Positions 1 through 10,330 of a stretch of 64,000 bases of DNA are shown here, in pieces. The position numbers and the translations under genes are program-made. The DNA is from Labia minor (lineage: Eukaryota > Arthropoda > Insecta > Dermaptera > Spongiphoridae): contig OY720344.1 in the NCBI GenBank assembly GCA_963082975.1, positions 87,296,107 through 87,360,106 on the forward strand, in the 5' to 3' direction. How positions within the stretch are numbered: the first letter of the stretch is position 1; every line of letters starts with the position of its first letter. Below the pieces are notes generated by a model. That model was not told the DNA's origin, did no database searches, and was given only the letters and a program-made list of their open reading frames with translations.

Positions 1-174
1 TCAACAACAAAATCTGGAACTACAATAGATGCTGTTTTTACACGTTATATAGAAAATATCGAATCACGAACATATATATCTTATTTTAGTTATCACAAGC
101 CATTAATATCAGTATTACCAATTGAAGCACCAACCGACAATAGTACAGGCAATGTAGATATGATGATAGAGTAG
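1..174 (+). pseudogene. C-terminal end of endonuclease/exonuclease/phosphatase-like protein (Helentron/Helitron2-type, partial)
   Basis: Frame 1 is open from the window edge to a TAG at 172-174 (57 residues). It contains SGTTIDAVFTRY followed about 15 residues later by YFSYHKP. Known family: AP-endonuclease-like (EEP) domains end with an S/T-x-G-T-x-ID-x-V/I-F block and a final conserved His (usually in SDH-x-P). Here the block is TTKSGTTIDAVF and the His is in YFSYHKP. EEP domains of this kind sit at the C-terminus of Helentron/Helitron2 Rep-helicase proteins and in non-LTR retrotransposons. The Helentron assignment is inferred from the YFSYHKP style and from the hairpin 140 bp downstream. 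The rest of the protein lies outside the window, so I cannot tell whether it is intact. Codon use is AT-rich like the surroundings. Confidence 0.5.
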
Positions 175-360
175 ATAATAATAATAATAAAGCGAATATT
201 TGTTACGAAAATTTTATACTGTTATATGTCTTTCGAAATGATCCCTTTATTTTTCTCTATTTCTCTCTCACTCACACTCTCAACTAAAATTTATCTTATT
301 CTCTAGATTGTAAGAAGTTTCACTTCCGCCACGTGTACGATGCTGCACATTTTGCTTTTT
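175..360. other. 3' flank of the endonuclease fragment with hairpin GAAGTTTCACTTC
   Basis: AT-rich trailer with no ORF. At 314-326 lies the palindrome GAAGTTTCACTTC (stem GAAGT/ACTTC), which recurs at 1821-1833 and, with one extra T in the loop, at 48482-48495 and 48949-48962. It could be the 3'-terminal hairpin of the element encoding the upstream fragment. That role is inferred. Confidence 0.35.
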
Positions 361-976
361 TTATATTTAAAATATTTTAAAATTCATTATTTAATTTCGA
401 AATTTTATATTTAAAATATTTTAAAATTTATTATTTAATTTCGAAATAAAATTAAAAATATTTATTTTTAATAAAATATATATATATATTTATTAATCCC
501 GCTTTTTTTTTAAATGATATTGTATTAACATTTTTTTATATTTAAAATATTTTAAAATTCATTATTTAATTTCGAAATTTTATATTTAAAATATTTTAAA
601 ATTTATTATTTAATTTCGAAATAAAATTAAAAATATTTATTTTTAATAAAATATATATATATATTTATTAATCCCGCTTTTTTTTTAAATGATATTGTAT
701 TAACATTTTTTTATATTTAAAATATTTTAAAATTCATTATTTAATTTCGAAATTTTATATTTAAAATATTTTAAAATTTATTATTTAATTTCGAAATAAA
801 ATTAAAAATATTTATTTTTAATAAAATATATATATATATTTATTAATCCCGCTTTTTTTTTAAATGATATTGTATTAACATTTTTTTATATTTAAAATAT
901 TTTAAAATTCATTATTTAATTTCGAAATAAAATTAAAAATATTTATTTTTAATAAAATATATATATATTTATTAAT
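361..976. repeat. 175-bp tandem repeat, about 3.5 units
   Basis: The phrase TTATATTTAAAATATTTTAA restarts at 361, 536, 711 and 886, a period of exactly 175 bp. Units are nearly identical; the last is shortened. Each unit contains a diverged internal doubling of a roughly 43-bp block ending TTATTTAATTTCGAAA, a short TA run and a TTAATCCCGC block. This is a satellite-like local array with no coding capacity. An inverted partial unit lies at about 7800-7895. Confidence 0.9.
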
Positions 977-1009
977 CTCTCTCAAAAAATATGAAATACG
1001 TTTAATATT

Positions 1010-1352
1010 AAAAATAAATAAATATACATATGAAATTTGTTATTTTTTAATATTAAAAAATATTTAATTTGAGATTAATTATATAAAAAATTTTAAAAAA
1101 TTCAAAAAAACTTAGCTATAATATTTGACATATGATAAGGTTAATTACAATTTTTTAATAGACATCCTTAATAAATAGAAAAATAATAATTTTTAAATAA
1201 TATAAATAATATTTAATTATAATCTAATCAAAGAAAATAAAAGTTTGAATCTATTTGATAGTTGATCTTTTTACATATAATTAATCTCAAATTAAATATT
1301 TTTTAATATTAAAAAAAAATAACAAATTTCATATTTATATTTATTTTTATAA
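1010..1352. repeat. Inverted repeat, ~80-bp arms, ~180-bp spacer
   Basis: Left arm 1010-1090 and right arm 1268-1352 are reverse complements with few mismatches. Both contain ATATGAAATTTGTTATTTTT (left) or its complement and the block TTTAATTTGAGATTAATTAT. The spacer is AT-rich and non-coding. Probably a foldback or MITE-like element; no target duplication was identified. Confidence 0.7.
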
Positions 1353-1399
1353 ATGTTTAGGCAAATTTTGAAATTAATATATATTTAAATTCAAATTGT

Positions 1400-1570
1400 A
1401 TTTAATTGCGATATCTACTGGACAAGGTGGAGATCTCGCCCTCTTTTGATCATAAGTCATACTAATTTTTATTCTTTGACCCAGTAGAAGCTGAGAAATA
1501 TTATTCCGGGTCAACGTACTCGCGCGCATGCGCGCCATGGACTTTGGACCTAGCGAGAGGGTATTAGAAC
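1400..1570. other. GC-richer unique segment before a tandem array
   Basis: Clearly less AT-rich than the flanks, with an alternating CGCGCGCATGCGCGCC stretch at about 1520-1536. A 100-codon open frame on the minus strand across 1374-1676 looks accidental, because most of it follows the tandem repeat next door. I see no recognisable protein. Confidence 0.3.
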
Positions 1571-1711
1571 GAAAGACAGCACAAAAGCAACACGCAGATA
1601 GCCTCTTTCTCAAGACCGAAAGACCGGACAAAAGAAAGACCCAGATAGCCTCTCTCTCAAGAACGAAACACCGCACAAAAGAGAGACGGAGATAGAGGCT
1701 ATCTCATTCTC
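1571..1711. repeat. 47-bp tandem repeat, three units
   Basis: Units start at 1571, 1618 and 1665. Each reads GAAA-GAC/CAC, then CACAAAAG or GACAAAAG, then AGATAGCCTC or a variant, and CTCAAGA. The third unit diverges at its end. A palindrome GTAACGCGTTAC lies 40 bp further on (about 1749-1760). The array resembles subterminal repeats of a transposon or repeated regulatory sites; its role is unknown. Confidence 0.75.
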
Positions 1712-1990
1712 ACTCGTTATATCTATATCTTTTTTCTCTCTTGCGTTTCGTAACGCGTTACGAAATTTCAATTTTTCAATTCACTCTCCATTCTCAACCA
1801 AATGTCAGGACGCCGCTAAAGAAGTTTCACTTCAAAAAATTTACTCTGTGTATTAAATAATATTGATTAAATAACTTAATAATTTATTTATGTGTATTAA
1901 TTTATAAAAACCATTATTTGATTGACTTATAATAGAAAGGGCGGCAAACTGGAGATCGCCCCGGGCGGCAAAAGTTCTATGTACGCCACT
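1712..1990. other. Hairpin-bearing repeat end and a possible DNA-transposon end
   Basis: At 1812-1835 the sequence CGCCGCTAAAGAAG runs into the hairpin GAAGTTTCACTTC (1821-1833); the same CGCCGCTAAAGAAG context recurs in reverse at 48482-48508. At 1940-1989 a GC-rich stretch ends GTACGCCACTGA. Read in reverse it begins TCAGTGGCGTAC, like hAT-type terminal repeats. No matching second end was found. Confidence 0.35.
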
Positions 1991-1994
1991 GATC

Positions 1995-2170
1995 AGGAGT
2001 AATATTAAATTTAATTTTACTTTTAATATTATGGAATATTAGAATTTAAATATTATAAACGTTCTTTGTATGGAAATTTCTAGAATTATTATTTTTATTT
2101 TGAAGGTCAACTTTTTAACTGAGCCACCAGAGGCGTCACATGGAGCGTTGTTTATTTGAGTCGGTTTTTT
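1995..2170 (+). repeat. Dispersed repeat family G, copy 1
   Basis: Shares a diverged backbone with 21290-21420 and 57440-57610: a GGAA-x-TTxCTAGAATTATT-like block, then a GC-richer block with GAGCCACCAGAGGCGTCACA and a GGAGC motif. The three copies differ by many substitutions, so this is an old family. The class is unknown. Confidence 0.45.
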
Positions 2171-3336
2171 GTTCATAACTTTGGAACGGATCAACTTTTT
2201 TGAAATTTTCAACCTTATACCTTATCATTGGGCCATGACGGTTCTAATGGTACCCGAACCATTAAGATCCATGAAGCCGTTTAGAAGGAGTTTAGGATTG
2301 CGTCGTCGTTTAATTATATAGATATGATATTAAAACAGTTTAGTAAAATTCCCGAATTTTAAAAAATAAATAATAAAATCAATATTTTTAATATCTAGCC
2401 AAAAGTAGTATAAAATTGTGAAACCTTGAAATCTTTATATTTATACTTTCAATAATTGAGATAAAATTCTATGTGAAGTGTCCAAAGTTGAGTGGGCGTA
2501 AAAGAGTTACGATAAGAGCTGGATTTGTTTTTCACATCCAAACTTTATAGCACTGTAAAGCAGAAACCTTCATACAAATAAAATTAGCCTAGGATATTTG
2601 AGAATGAAATTTAAAAGGGAAACGCTATATGAAACACCAAGTTTCTGAATTGGTTGGCTTATTGTTTTAATTAAAGCGATTCACCTGAAAACATTCCAAG
2701 ATGTGTTTGTTGAACATTCTTACATTTACCAAACAAGTTAACAATCTTGTTAAATTCTTAAATAAATGAAAGAAAATACATTTGTTGTTGTATAGTGAAT
2801 GAAAAAAAATTGAAGTGGTAGTAGTTATTTCCAGATGAGTTCACAACTCATTGATATAGTTTACAAGAGATAATAAAGGCATTTCGATATTATCAAAAGA
2901 AAGTGCTTTTAGAGAAATTGGATCAATTGACTTTTGTATAATTTAATTTTGTTTATATATATAAATACAAAAAGACCTTTTCATCAAATTACACATTACT
3001 TTTTGAAACAATTATCATATCTTCTTATTATCTATTTTATTTGTTTATTTTTATATTCACAAAATGTGAAGATACAACTTCAAATAATTCTTCCTTTAAT
3101 TTGTTTTATTTTAAAACTCATATTCAAAGATTTGAAATTGAATATTTATAGATAGATATCTTCAAAAGATTAGTAAAATACACATGTCAATTAATTTAAA
3201 AAATATTTAGGTATTTATTAGGTTTATTATTTATTATAATATTACGATAGTTCACAACAGGTATCATAATGATATTGCAATTTTTGTAGTACAATCTTAA
3301 CCTTCATTTCGTTCTATCTAAAAGGTAATTAAAATT
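2171..3336. other. AT-rich non-coding stretch
   Basis: No credible gene. The 73-codon open frame at 2934-3155 is low-complexity Ile/Leu/Phe/Tyr sequence expected from AT-rich DNA. A moderately complex, repeat-like segment at 2170-2330 is not recognised. Confidence 0.5.
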
Positions 3337-3575
3337 AAAAATAAATTTAAGTAAAAAGAAATATTTTTAAAAAACACACTTTACTTAAAACTGCACTAAA
3401 AAGTAAAAAATAAAATCACTGTAAAGTGTGTGCTCCCAATAGTGAATGCAAATGTTTAACGGTGTTATTATAATTTGAGCGCACACACTTTACAGTGATT
3501 TTATTTTTTACTTTTTAGTGCAATTTTAAGTAAAGTGTGTTTTTAAAAAGATTTCTTTTTACTTAAATTTATTTT
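3337..3575. repeat. Foldback (hairpin) element with ~95-bp arms
   Basis: Left arm 3337-3433 and right arm 3479-3575 are about 95% complementary. Both carry ACACTTTACTTAAAA (or its complement), TGCACTAAAAAGTAAAAAAT and CACTGTAAAGTGTGTG. The 45-bp spacer includes AATAGTGAATGCAAATG. The inner 13 bp, CACTGTAAAGTGT, is itself nearly palindromic. The transcript would fold into a long hairpin. Confidence 0.9.
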
Positions 3576-4370
3576 ATACTTTTTAGTCGTACGTAAATAA
3601 ATGTAGTCGTTATTTTAAATATTTCTTATTAATAACATGTGTAACATTTTTTTACAACCACAGAATAGTTTGACATTTTTTAGAAAAAAGGAGTGAACAT
3701 TACCCTTTTAGACTGCGATCCTCCGCGTGTGTTCAGCGTCTGTAGAACTGCTATCGCCATCTATGATTGAAATAGTGAACTATTCCATATTCCGCATATG
3801 AAAGTTTAGTTAATTAATTACCACTAACAGATAAATAATTCAGTGGATTTTTCGATTGATTCGTTTATTATTAGCAGGAGCAAGCGCGTATGCAAAATTT
3901 CAAGTTGATTGAATGACGGGAAGTTGTTGAAATATCGATTATAAAATGCCGCGGACAAACAACACACGGACAACCTGACACTGTGAGTTAAGTAAAGTGT
4001 GTTAATAAGTATCATAACATTTTTTTTTTTATTTTTTAGTTACTTTTATAAATCTTTATTGAAAAAACTTGAAAAATTTAACTTTTATTTGTTTCATGAA
4101 TTTATTTTTAAAAGTAATCACGATATTATGAATTTTGTAGGATTTAGAATAAGAGTGGGGAAAATAAATAATCGAAAAATGACTTTTAGGTTACTATAAA
4201 TAATAAAGAAAAGAAAATAATATGAAAAAAATTTAAAAAAAATCATTTTGACTAAATTTTCCTATCATTTCTTCAACTAATTTAAGTCATTTAAAAAATA
4301 GGTTTTATTAGGAATACGTACACCATTAAAGATTATTCGACTGTTTCTTTATTTTTGGAGCGAAATATTG
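3576..4370. other. Non-coding segment with a repeat tail matching the foldback arm
   Basis: At 3988-4003 TTAAGTAAAGTGTGTT repeats the end of the foldback arms, so the full element may run from about 3337 to 4003. Within it, 3880-3980 (GCAAAATTTCAAGTTGATTG, then GGACAAACAACACACGGACA) resembles the 'compare-with-query' blocks next to microsatellites in families A to C. No credible ORF. Confidence 0.4.
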
Positions 4371-4534
4371 CAACGGCTTCCAAACCGTGGCCTGCGAGCC
4401 ACATGTGGCTCTTTTTGAGTTTATTGTGACTCAATTAAAAAATTTTAAAAAAAGGTAATTTTTCCCTATTTGGTTTTTAAACATTTTCGATTTTTCAATA
4501 TGGTTCTAAGTATCACCAAGTGTAGCCACCCCTG
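4371..4534. mobile_element. hAT-type MITE, 164 bp
   Basis: Ends are CAACGGCTTCCAAAC at the left and, reading in from the right, CAGGGGTGGCTACAC. They are flanked by AAATATTG (4363-4370) and TAATATTG (4535-4542), an 8-bp target duplication with one mismatch. Eight-bp duplications and CAGGGGTGGC-like termini are hAT hallmarks. The GCGAGCCACATGTGGCTC block near the left end is typical of non-autonomous hATs. No coding sequence. Confidence 0.65.
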
Positions 4535-4542
4535 TAATATTG

Positions 4543-6050
4543 TATCCAATTTTTAGATTTTCTAAAGACTTAGTGAAAGACCATTAATATTACATTCTAG
4601 AACTCTTAATTCAATATATTGTCATTTAAAAGAAAACATAATACCTATATATTTCATTAACATTTATAAGGTATTTACTAAAAAGTTAAAATAATTATAT
4701 TATAATTTTATTTAATTTTAAAATTTATGATTCTTTTACCGTGTATTATTGAAATTTCCTTTTTCAGAATTATTCATTAAATCACTCACGAGTATTAAGA
4801 TCAAAGCACTGTTTTAATTAAAATAATTATTAAATATTTAATACAAACTGCCATTATATACTTATGTTATATTTTCTTTTGATCAACTTAACTTTCAAAT
4901 GAATGAAGAAGTTTGAAAGAGCAACTTATATTTATACAGTATTGTACAGTATTATTCAAGTGGGGCCACTTATATATATATATAAATTTGATTGAAAAAT
5001 TGTAAAGATGTAAAAAAAACAAGATAAAGTGGTAAATATTATAATATTAATTTAACTACAAAATAGAATAAATATTCACAAAAAATTTATTTATATAATA
5101 ATTGAAATTAATTACTCAAATACAAAATATATAATAAAAAATTAAAAAATGAAAAATATTATATAACTATTATAATCAAAAAATAATTATCATTTTCTCT
5201 TTTCCAAAAACTGGCCTTTCAAGTGGTGCACTTTATGTATTTTATTAATTAAAATATTCCCATTCCTATAAAATCATTATATCATTAGAAAAATAAAATA
5301 AAAATTGTTATATTTTTTTCTTTCTTTATTTTATTTCTCTTCCACAATATTAATTGCTTTTTATCTAATAAATGTCTCTGTTTATAAATAATATCGATAT
5401 AAACAAGTGCGACCTGTATATATTCAAAACAACTTAAGCAGACGGAATTTCAATGATAAATCATTTACGAACACAAACCCTGTTTTGGAAGTTAATTAAA
5501 ACGAAGTGAATATTAAGAAGAATAGCAGGAAATTAGTCCTGACACGAATACTCGTATAATAATTCGAAACAAGCAAATTTACCCTCTCTCACTCTCTCTT
5601 ATTCCTTTCTCTTTTACAGGGTAACTTTTCCACTTCGTTCACCCAAGTCCGTGTATTATTTATTTATTTTTTTTTTAAATAAATGAATCTATAATAGTTT
5701 CTATGAAATTCAATAGCATTCTAATCCTATTGTCTCAAAGAGCTTAATAAACTATTGTTTTGAAACTTAATACAAAATCAATACTCGTATAATTTCGATT
5801 GATTCACATCTCGTACTGTTAATATCTCGAAGTCTCTCATTCCCCTTCACTCTATTATTGTCTTCTTTAAATTTGTTTTTAAAATTTTTCTTTTTATTGA
5901 AGTGCTAGAGTTAAAAAATAAGAATTCTTTTTTTATTGTAATATAATAATAACAATAAATTGTCTTTTTAAATATAATAAGAATATTAAATATAATAAAT
6001 ACTTTCTTGAATTTAAATCATTAATTCAAATTTCTAAACATATCATTATA
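4543..6050. other. AT-rich non-coding stretch
   Basis: No gene seen. Contains a short TA run (about 4970-4982) and pyrimidine-rich blocks near 5580 and 5830. ATACTCGTATAAT occurs twice (about 5548 and 5781). Confidence 0.5.
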
Positions 6051-6618
6051 CAGGGGTTGGACAAAAATATGGAAACACCTTTAAAAAAACATGTTTCTTT
6101 GCTTAAGTACGGCCAGCAATTCCCTGTTTATGAAGCTCCCTTCTAATTGTTTTGGTACACACAGGGTTCGGTAACACAACATTCATTTCAGCAGTAACTT
6201 TTGCAGCTGTGGTCTTCTTATTTTTCGTCACAATTGCCCTTAATGATCGTCTGTCACGATCACTCAGGACACACTTTCGTCCGCGCTGTGATTTAGCAGA
6301 TGATGTTTTTCCTCTTTTCAAATATGCGGAATAAATCTTCGATACAATACCTCTCGGCTACCTTGCTTACGGAAGCACCTACCATACGTGCTCCAACAAT
6401 TTGCCCACGATCGAAGTCTGTTAACTCTGACATAATGCAAAGACAACCTCACATAACAGTACTCCGACAACAACTGAACTGTTTAGCACATTTACGAAGT
6501 TGTATAGGTGGCGTCAGTAGTCAAAAACGCCAGCGACACCTACATATTTCATTAAAATCATTCTTTCTTTTCAAACATGCATTTCACAAGGTGTTTCCTT
6601 ATTTTTGTCCAACCTCTA
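6051..6618 (-). mobile_element. Tc1-like element, internally deleted (568 bp)
   Basis: Terminal inverted repeats of about 28 bp: left CAGGGGTTGGACAAAAATAT, right (reverse) TAGAGGTTGGACAAAAATAA, both continuing GGAAACACCTT. Flanked by TA on both sides, the Tc1/mariner target. Autonomous Tc1-like elements are about 1.2-1.7 kb. This copy keeps both ends and only the N-terminal third of the transposase. Confidence 0.9.
6103..6433 (-). pseudogene. Tc1-like transposase, N-terminal DNA-binding part, frameshifted
   Basis: Reading starts at the ATG at 6433 with MSELTDFDRGQIVGARMVGA, the characteristic first helix-turn-helix of this Tc1 group. The reading frame then shifts near 6310-6340. The second frame (6321-6103) gives KRGKTSSAKSQRGRKCVLSD and a second helix-turn-helix, with the usual GRPRK-type linker present as SQRGRK. 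The sequence stops right after HKQGIAGRT and runs into the right-hand repeat. The whole DDE catalytic domain is missing, so the copy cannot transpose by itself. It could at most be moved by a relative in trans. Confidence 0.85.
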
Positions 6619-6624
6619 TATATA

Positions 6625-6790
6625 TATAATATCCCACGTCACTCACTCAATTGCTGGCCCCGTGAACCGTAACGCTCGGGCTCAATCGGTTACATTAAGT
6701 TTTATTCGGCCACATGGCGGCTCTCTTCTTTCAGTGGGCCTTTCAAAAAAACAAAATTCTTCTGTAAATAAATTACAGGTGGTTTAAAAA
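6625..6790 (+). repeat. Dispersed repeat family E, copy 1
   Basis: Blocks ATCCCACGTCACT, CCGTAACGCT and CAGTGGGCCTTTCAAAAAAA recur in the same order at 52345-52455. GC-rich relative to its flanks. It abuts the Tc1 end at 6618. Class unknown; non-coding. Confidence 0.6.
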
Positions 6791-6817
6791 AATGTTAATT
6801 GAATATACCTACATATA

Positions 6818-7373
6818 CAGGGTGCGCGGCTAAAATCCGGACAAATTAAACATTTTTGTTTACACTATATTATTTATTTAAAAAATTAAAAATTATACAA
6901 ATATTCTTTACCACACAATATATAGTATCACAAAGAATAGATTTACATTCGGATGTCTGGACTTGTTTGCCACCCTTTCAATAACACTCCATTCGTAGTA
7001 ATCCAATGGAAATCTGGGCTGTTAGGAGGCCGTTTAATGATCTCGGGCGTCCTGACAACGCGCTCCTTCAAGTGCACTTTTCTCGCGGGTGTTGCGGAAC
7101 CCTCCTCCGACTTCTCAGACTCCTTGTACTTTGCCACAACATCGTAAAGTGTGGATCTCGGGTATCCAAAGAACCGAATAATCTCTATCACTGAGCGACC
7201 GGCGCGAACACATTCAAAGATCGCTGCTCTTCGGTTGTACTCCTGAATTTGTCTCAACATTGCAACTGTTTTGAGGTTATGCCTGCTTAGTAGATGTGCA
7301 CACGATATTTAGGAGCCAATTGGGACATAGACTACATTGTGGTATAGAACAGCGGAAAAGCGGATTTTGACTG
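6818..7373 (-). mobile_element. mariner-like element, internally deleted (~556 bp)
   Basis: Left end after TA: CAGGGTGCGCGGCTAAAATC. The right end, read inward, is CAGTCAAAATCCGCTTTTCC. The ends share the AAAATCCG core and both sit at TA. A full mariner is about 1.3 kb. The internal deletion joins the transposase N-terminus directly to its C-terminus. Confidence 0.8.
6943..7260 (-). pseudogene. mariner-like transposase with N- and C-terminal parts fused by deletion
   Basis: Starts MLRQIQEYNRRAAIFECVRA, a helix-turn-helix of the 'R-A-A-I-x-E-C-V-R-A-G' type with FFGYPRSTLYDVV. The frame runs to TPEIIKR and then jumps to PNSPDF, the start of the third catalytic block. A frame slip there hides the expected continuation, which is visible one frame over as PLDYYEWSVIERVANKSRHP. 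Known family: mariner transposases use a DDD/DDE triad, the third acidic residue lying in the SPD-x-x-P-x-D-Y block. The region with the first two Asp residues is deleted, so the gene is dead. Confidence 0.85.
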
Positions 7374-8339
7374 TATTTATTTCATTCTTTTAAATTTAAT
7401 TAAATATTGAATTAAATTGAATAAAATATTTGATTATTTTTTAAATTATTTAAATTATTTTTAAATTATTTACTAATTTTATTATCAAAAATTAATTTTT
7501 AAATTAAATTTTTTAAATATAATATATTTAAGTTATTATTTAATATATACATATTATATTATATATATATATAATATATATAGTTAATTATATTATATTT
7601 ATACAATATATTTTTTGAAAATTGCTTTTAGATTACAGGAGAAATATAAGATAAATTTTTATTATCTGCAATATATTTGTATTTCTCATATTTATACAAA
7701 TGTCTTTTATATATATTTTCATGGGAATGATGAAATCTTTCTTTAATATAAAATCAAATAATTGCCGGGAAACCCTAAAAACAGCCAAAAACATTTGATT
7801 ATAAAATATTATTAAAATAAATATTTTTAATTTTATTTCGAAATTAAATAAAAAATTTTTAAAATATTTTAAATATAAAAAAATATTAATACAGTATCAA
7901 TTAAAAAAGAATGGCAAGAGAAAATTTTAATATGATCATTTGTGAAGAAAATACTAATAAAGTTGATTTTTCTCGAGGCTGAAACCATACAGATCGATTT
8001 ATCTTTAAAAATATTATCTATGGTGTGAATTTCAAAAAAATCCTTATAGCGGTTTAATATCTCAAAAATATACAAATCTATATATATATATACCAAACTA
8101 AATATATATAAATATATATATATATTCAATTTTTGCTAGTATAATAAGAAAAGATTAAAGTCTAAGAATGATTTTAGAAATTCGTTCATTTATTTAAAAA
8201 ATTTATACCAACGAAGTAAATTATATACATATACTTATTTTGTAAAATAATATAGGTAGTTTATACTACTATTCTTTTACTCTTTATTTTATATTTAGTA
8301 TTATTAAGAATATTATTAAGTTAAATCCTTTAAAAGCAT
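7374..8339. other. AT-rich non-coding stretch with inverted copy of the 175-bp monomer
   Basis: TA-rich core at 7540-7610. At 7800-7895 the sequence TTTTATTTCGAAATTAAATA and the following AAATATTTTAAATATAAAAA correspond in reverse to the unit of the 361-976 array. No credible gene; the 86-codon frame on the minus strand is low-complexity Ile/Tyr. Confidence 0.5.
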
Positions 8340-8570
8340 GATTTAGTATTTTTTCCCCCTTGGCGAATTTCAAGCCGATTGTGGTCGGTTGGAATCGCCG
8401 AGGAAACTTGTTGATCCGCAAAGGGATGGATGGCAATGAAGGGGGGATGAGTGGAGGGTTAAAGGGCTCACTTTGTATGCAATGCATACAATGGCGGCGG
8501 CTCACGACTATCTCTATCTATCTCTGTCTCAGATCAGCAGAGGTAATATATTTTGGTTGATTTCAGGCGG
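8340..8570. other. GC-rich unique island, possible unrecognised exon or regulatory DNA
   Basis: About 230 bp with much higher G+C than its flanks, G-rich on the + strand (AAGGGGGGATGAGTGGAGGG). A 66-codon + frame (8360-8560) has no recognisable motif. A donor-like AGAG|GTAATA lies at about 8538-8547. TATGCAATGCATA at 8475-8487 is nearly palindromic. I cannot decide between exon, promoter and old repeat. Confidence 0.25.
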
Positions 8571-9752
8571 GATTGTAAAGATTCGAGAGTTCATAAATTC
8601 TTCATGAAAGTCAAATTGGAATTGTTTTATACCAACGCATCTTTTTTTTTAATGTTATAGTATAGAATGCTTACTTAAATATGTCTAACATTAATTCAAT
8701 ATAATTTGATGTTTTTTCAATTATAATGCGTATAAACATATAAATATATGGCAGACTACGGGCTGCCATCATGATTAGACGTGTGTCAGTGAAGTATTAG
8801 TGATTCTTCGGAGCTTTGGAACACACTAAATTCAAAAAACTCATTCAGCCAAAAATCCCATTCTTGATCACAATGACTAAAATTCAGAATCCCGAAAAAA
8901 TTTTCTCCTAAAAAAAATCTGTTGAAAATAGTATCAAAATGGGCATCGAAACGTTGAGAACCACATCTCACAAAGATGAAAATAACCCGGAAATAATATA
9001 TATATATTTAATTTGAAATTTATTCACAAAAAAATTAAGGTACGTAAAATTATTAAAATTCAATGATATTTAATTTCAAAAGCTGGAAAATCTAGTTTTA
9101 ATTTTTCAATAACAAAAACTTTTGAACTTTTATTAAAATATTTGTTTTAAACAAAGTAACTTGTGAAATCAATTTAAGGAATTCTCTTAATTTATTATTA
9201 TATTATATTTAACTTGTCAAATCAATGAATGAACAAATAAATTGCCAAGTCTCCCATCCTTGATGCTTTGATGAGAAAGTTCAAAGCATGAGAACACACT
9301 TAAATTATTAACCAGGACAAACACTTTTCCAGACATCCCCTTACTCTCTCTTCGAGTCTTCTCCCAGTCCCACCCACCTATCTCTGGAGTGTCATCAATT
9401 ATGTTGTCTACGAAGAAAGTTGCCTTTTCGCGCGCACACCCATGGTAACGTGGATGGGTGGTTTTATCAGACTGACACCGAGCAATAAATCCTGAGATAT
9501 ATCTATACCAAACGACTAGCTGAGAAGTTGGACAAATGGAGTGAGTTTGGTGCAGGGGAAGATAATTTAATAATATTTGACAGTTCTCTTAACAAGGATA
9601 ATTCATTTCACTTCATTTATTCATTCTTGATTTTATTTCGATCGCTTTTTTTTATTGGTGATAGATAACAGAATCAATTCAAGTTATATATTAATTGATG
9701 AAAATTAATTTTTATTTCAATAGCAAACCAAATAAAATAAATAAAAAAAAAT
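8571..9752. other. Non-coding stretch with a GC-richer island at 9290-9560
   Basis: Mostly AT-rich. The island at 9290-9560 is pyrimidine-rich on the left and contains CGCGCGCACACCCATGGTAA and a TGGATGGGTGG block. No ORF with recognisable features. Confidence 0.35.
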
Positions 9753-10330
9753 CTGGAGTGTCTCCACTCGACTATCTCGCAAATTTGAATTGGATTAATT
9801 AAAATATTATATTTAAATTAAATTATAAATTAAAATTAATAAATAATATTTTTCAAACCAGCACGTGTTTGGCTCTTTGTTGAAGGGACCTCGTCACGTG
9901 CTGGCGCGTGATTTGCAGTCAACGTGTTAAAAAATTAATTCTGGTACTTTCAGCGATTCAATCAAACTGAAATTCTATTTATAGCAGTTTTATACAATTT
10001 TTAATCATCTGAAAAATTATCAAACATATCTTTATTTTTACGGTCAGTTTAGAGGGAAAAAATGAAAACATGGTAGGTAATGACCCTATTCCGAAATAGC
10101 TACATTTCTCAAAAGTTGATAGAAAACTACGAATTTTGAATAATGCCCGTGTACCAAATTTCATTATTCTAACTCAAACAGTTTTTGCGTAATTTTGTCT
10201 ACACACACACATACACACACACTTAGTTAAAATGACTCAGGGACCTTCAAAACGTATAAAAACATCAAAATCTCGACATCGAAAATTTTCGTGATCTCAA
10301 TACTATCTTTAACGAGATAGAAATAAATAA
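9753..10330 (-). mobile_element. Family B HINE-like non-autonomous element, copy 1 (fullest copy)
   Basis: Left (3' end in element sense): hairpin TGGAG-TGT-CTCCA (9754-9766), then CTATCTCG (9772-9779). Right (5' end): CGAGATAG (10313-10320), the perfect complement of that 8-mer, inside a second hairpin CTATCT-TTAACG-AGATAG. An ACACAC microsatellite (10201-10220) lies 110 bp from the 5' end. Subterminal inverted repeats, a terminal hairpin and a 5'-side microsatellite are the published plan of Helentron-associated elements (HINE/DINE-1). No coding capacity. The class is inferred from structure. Confidence 0.65.

Noticed and set aside
361-976. CRISPR-like array
   Set aside because: Uniform 175-bp units without distinct spacers in a eukaryotic, AT-rich context: an ordinary tandem repeat.
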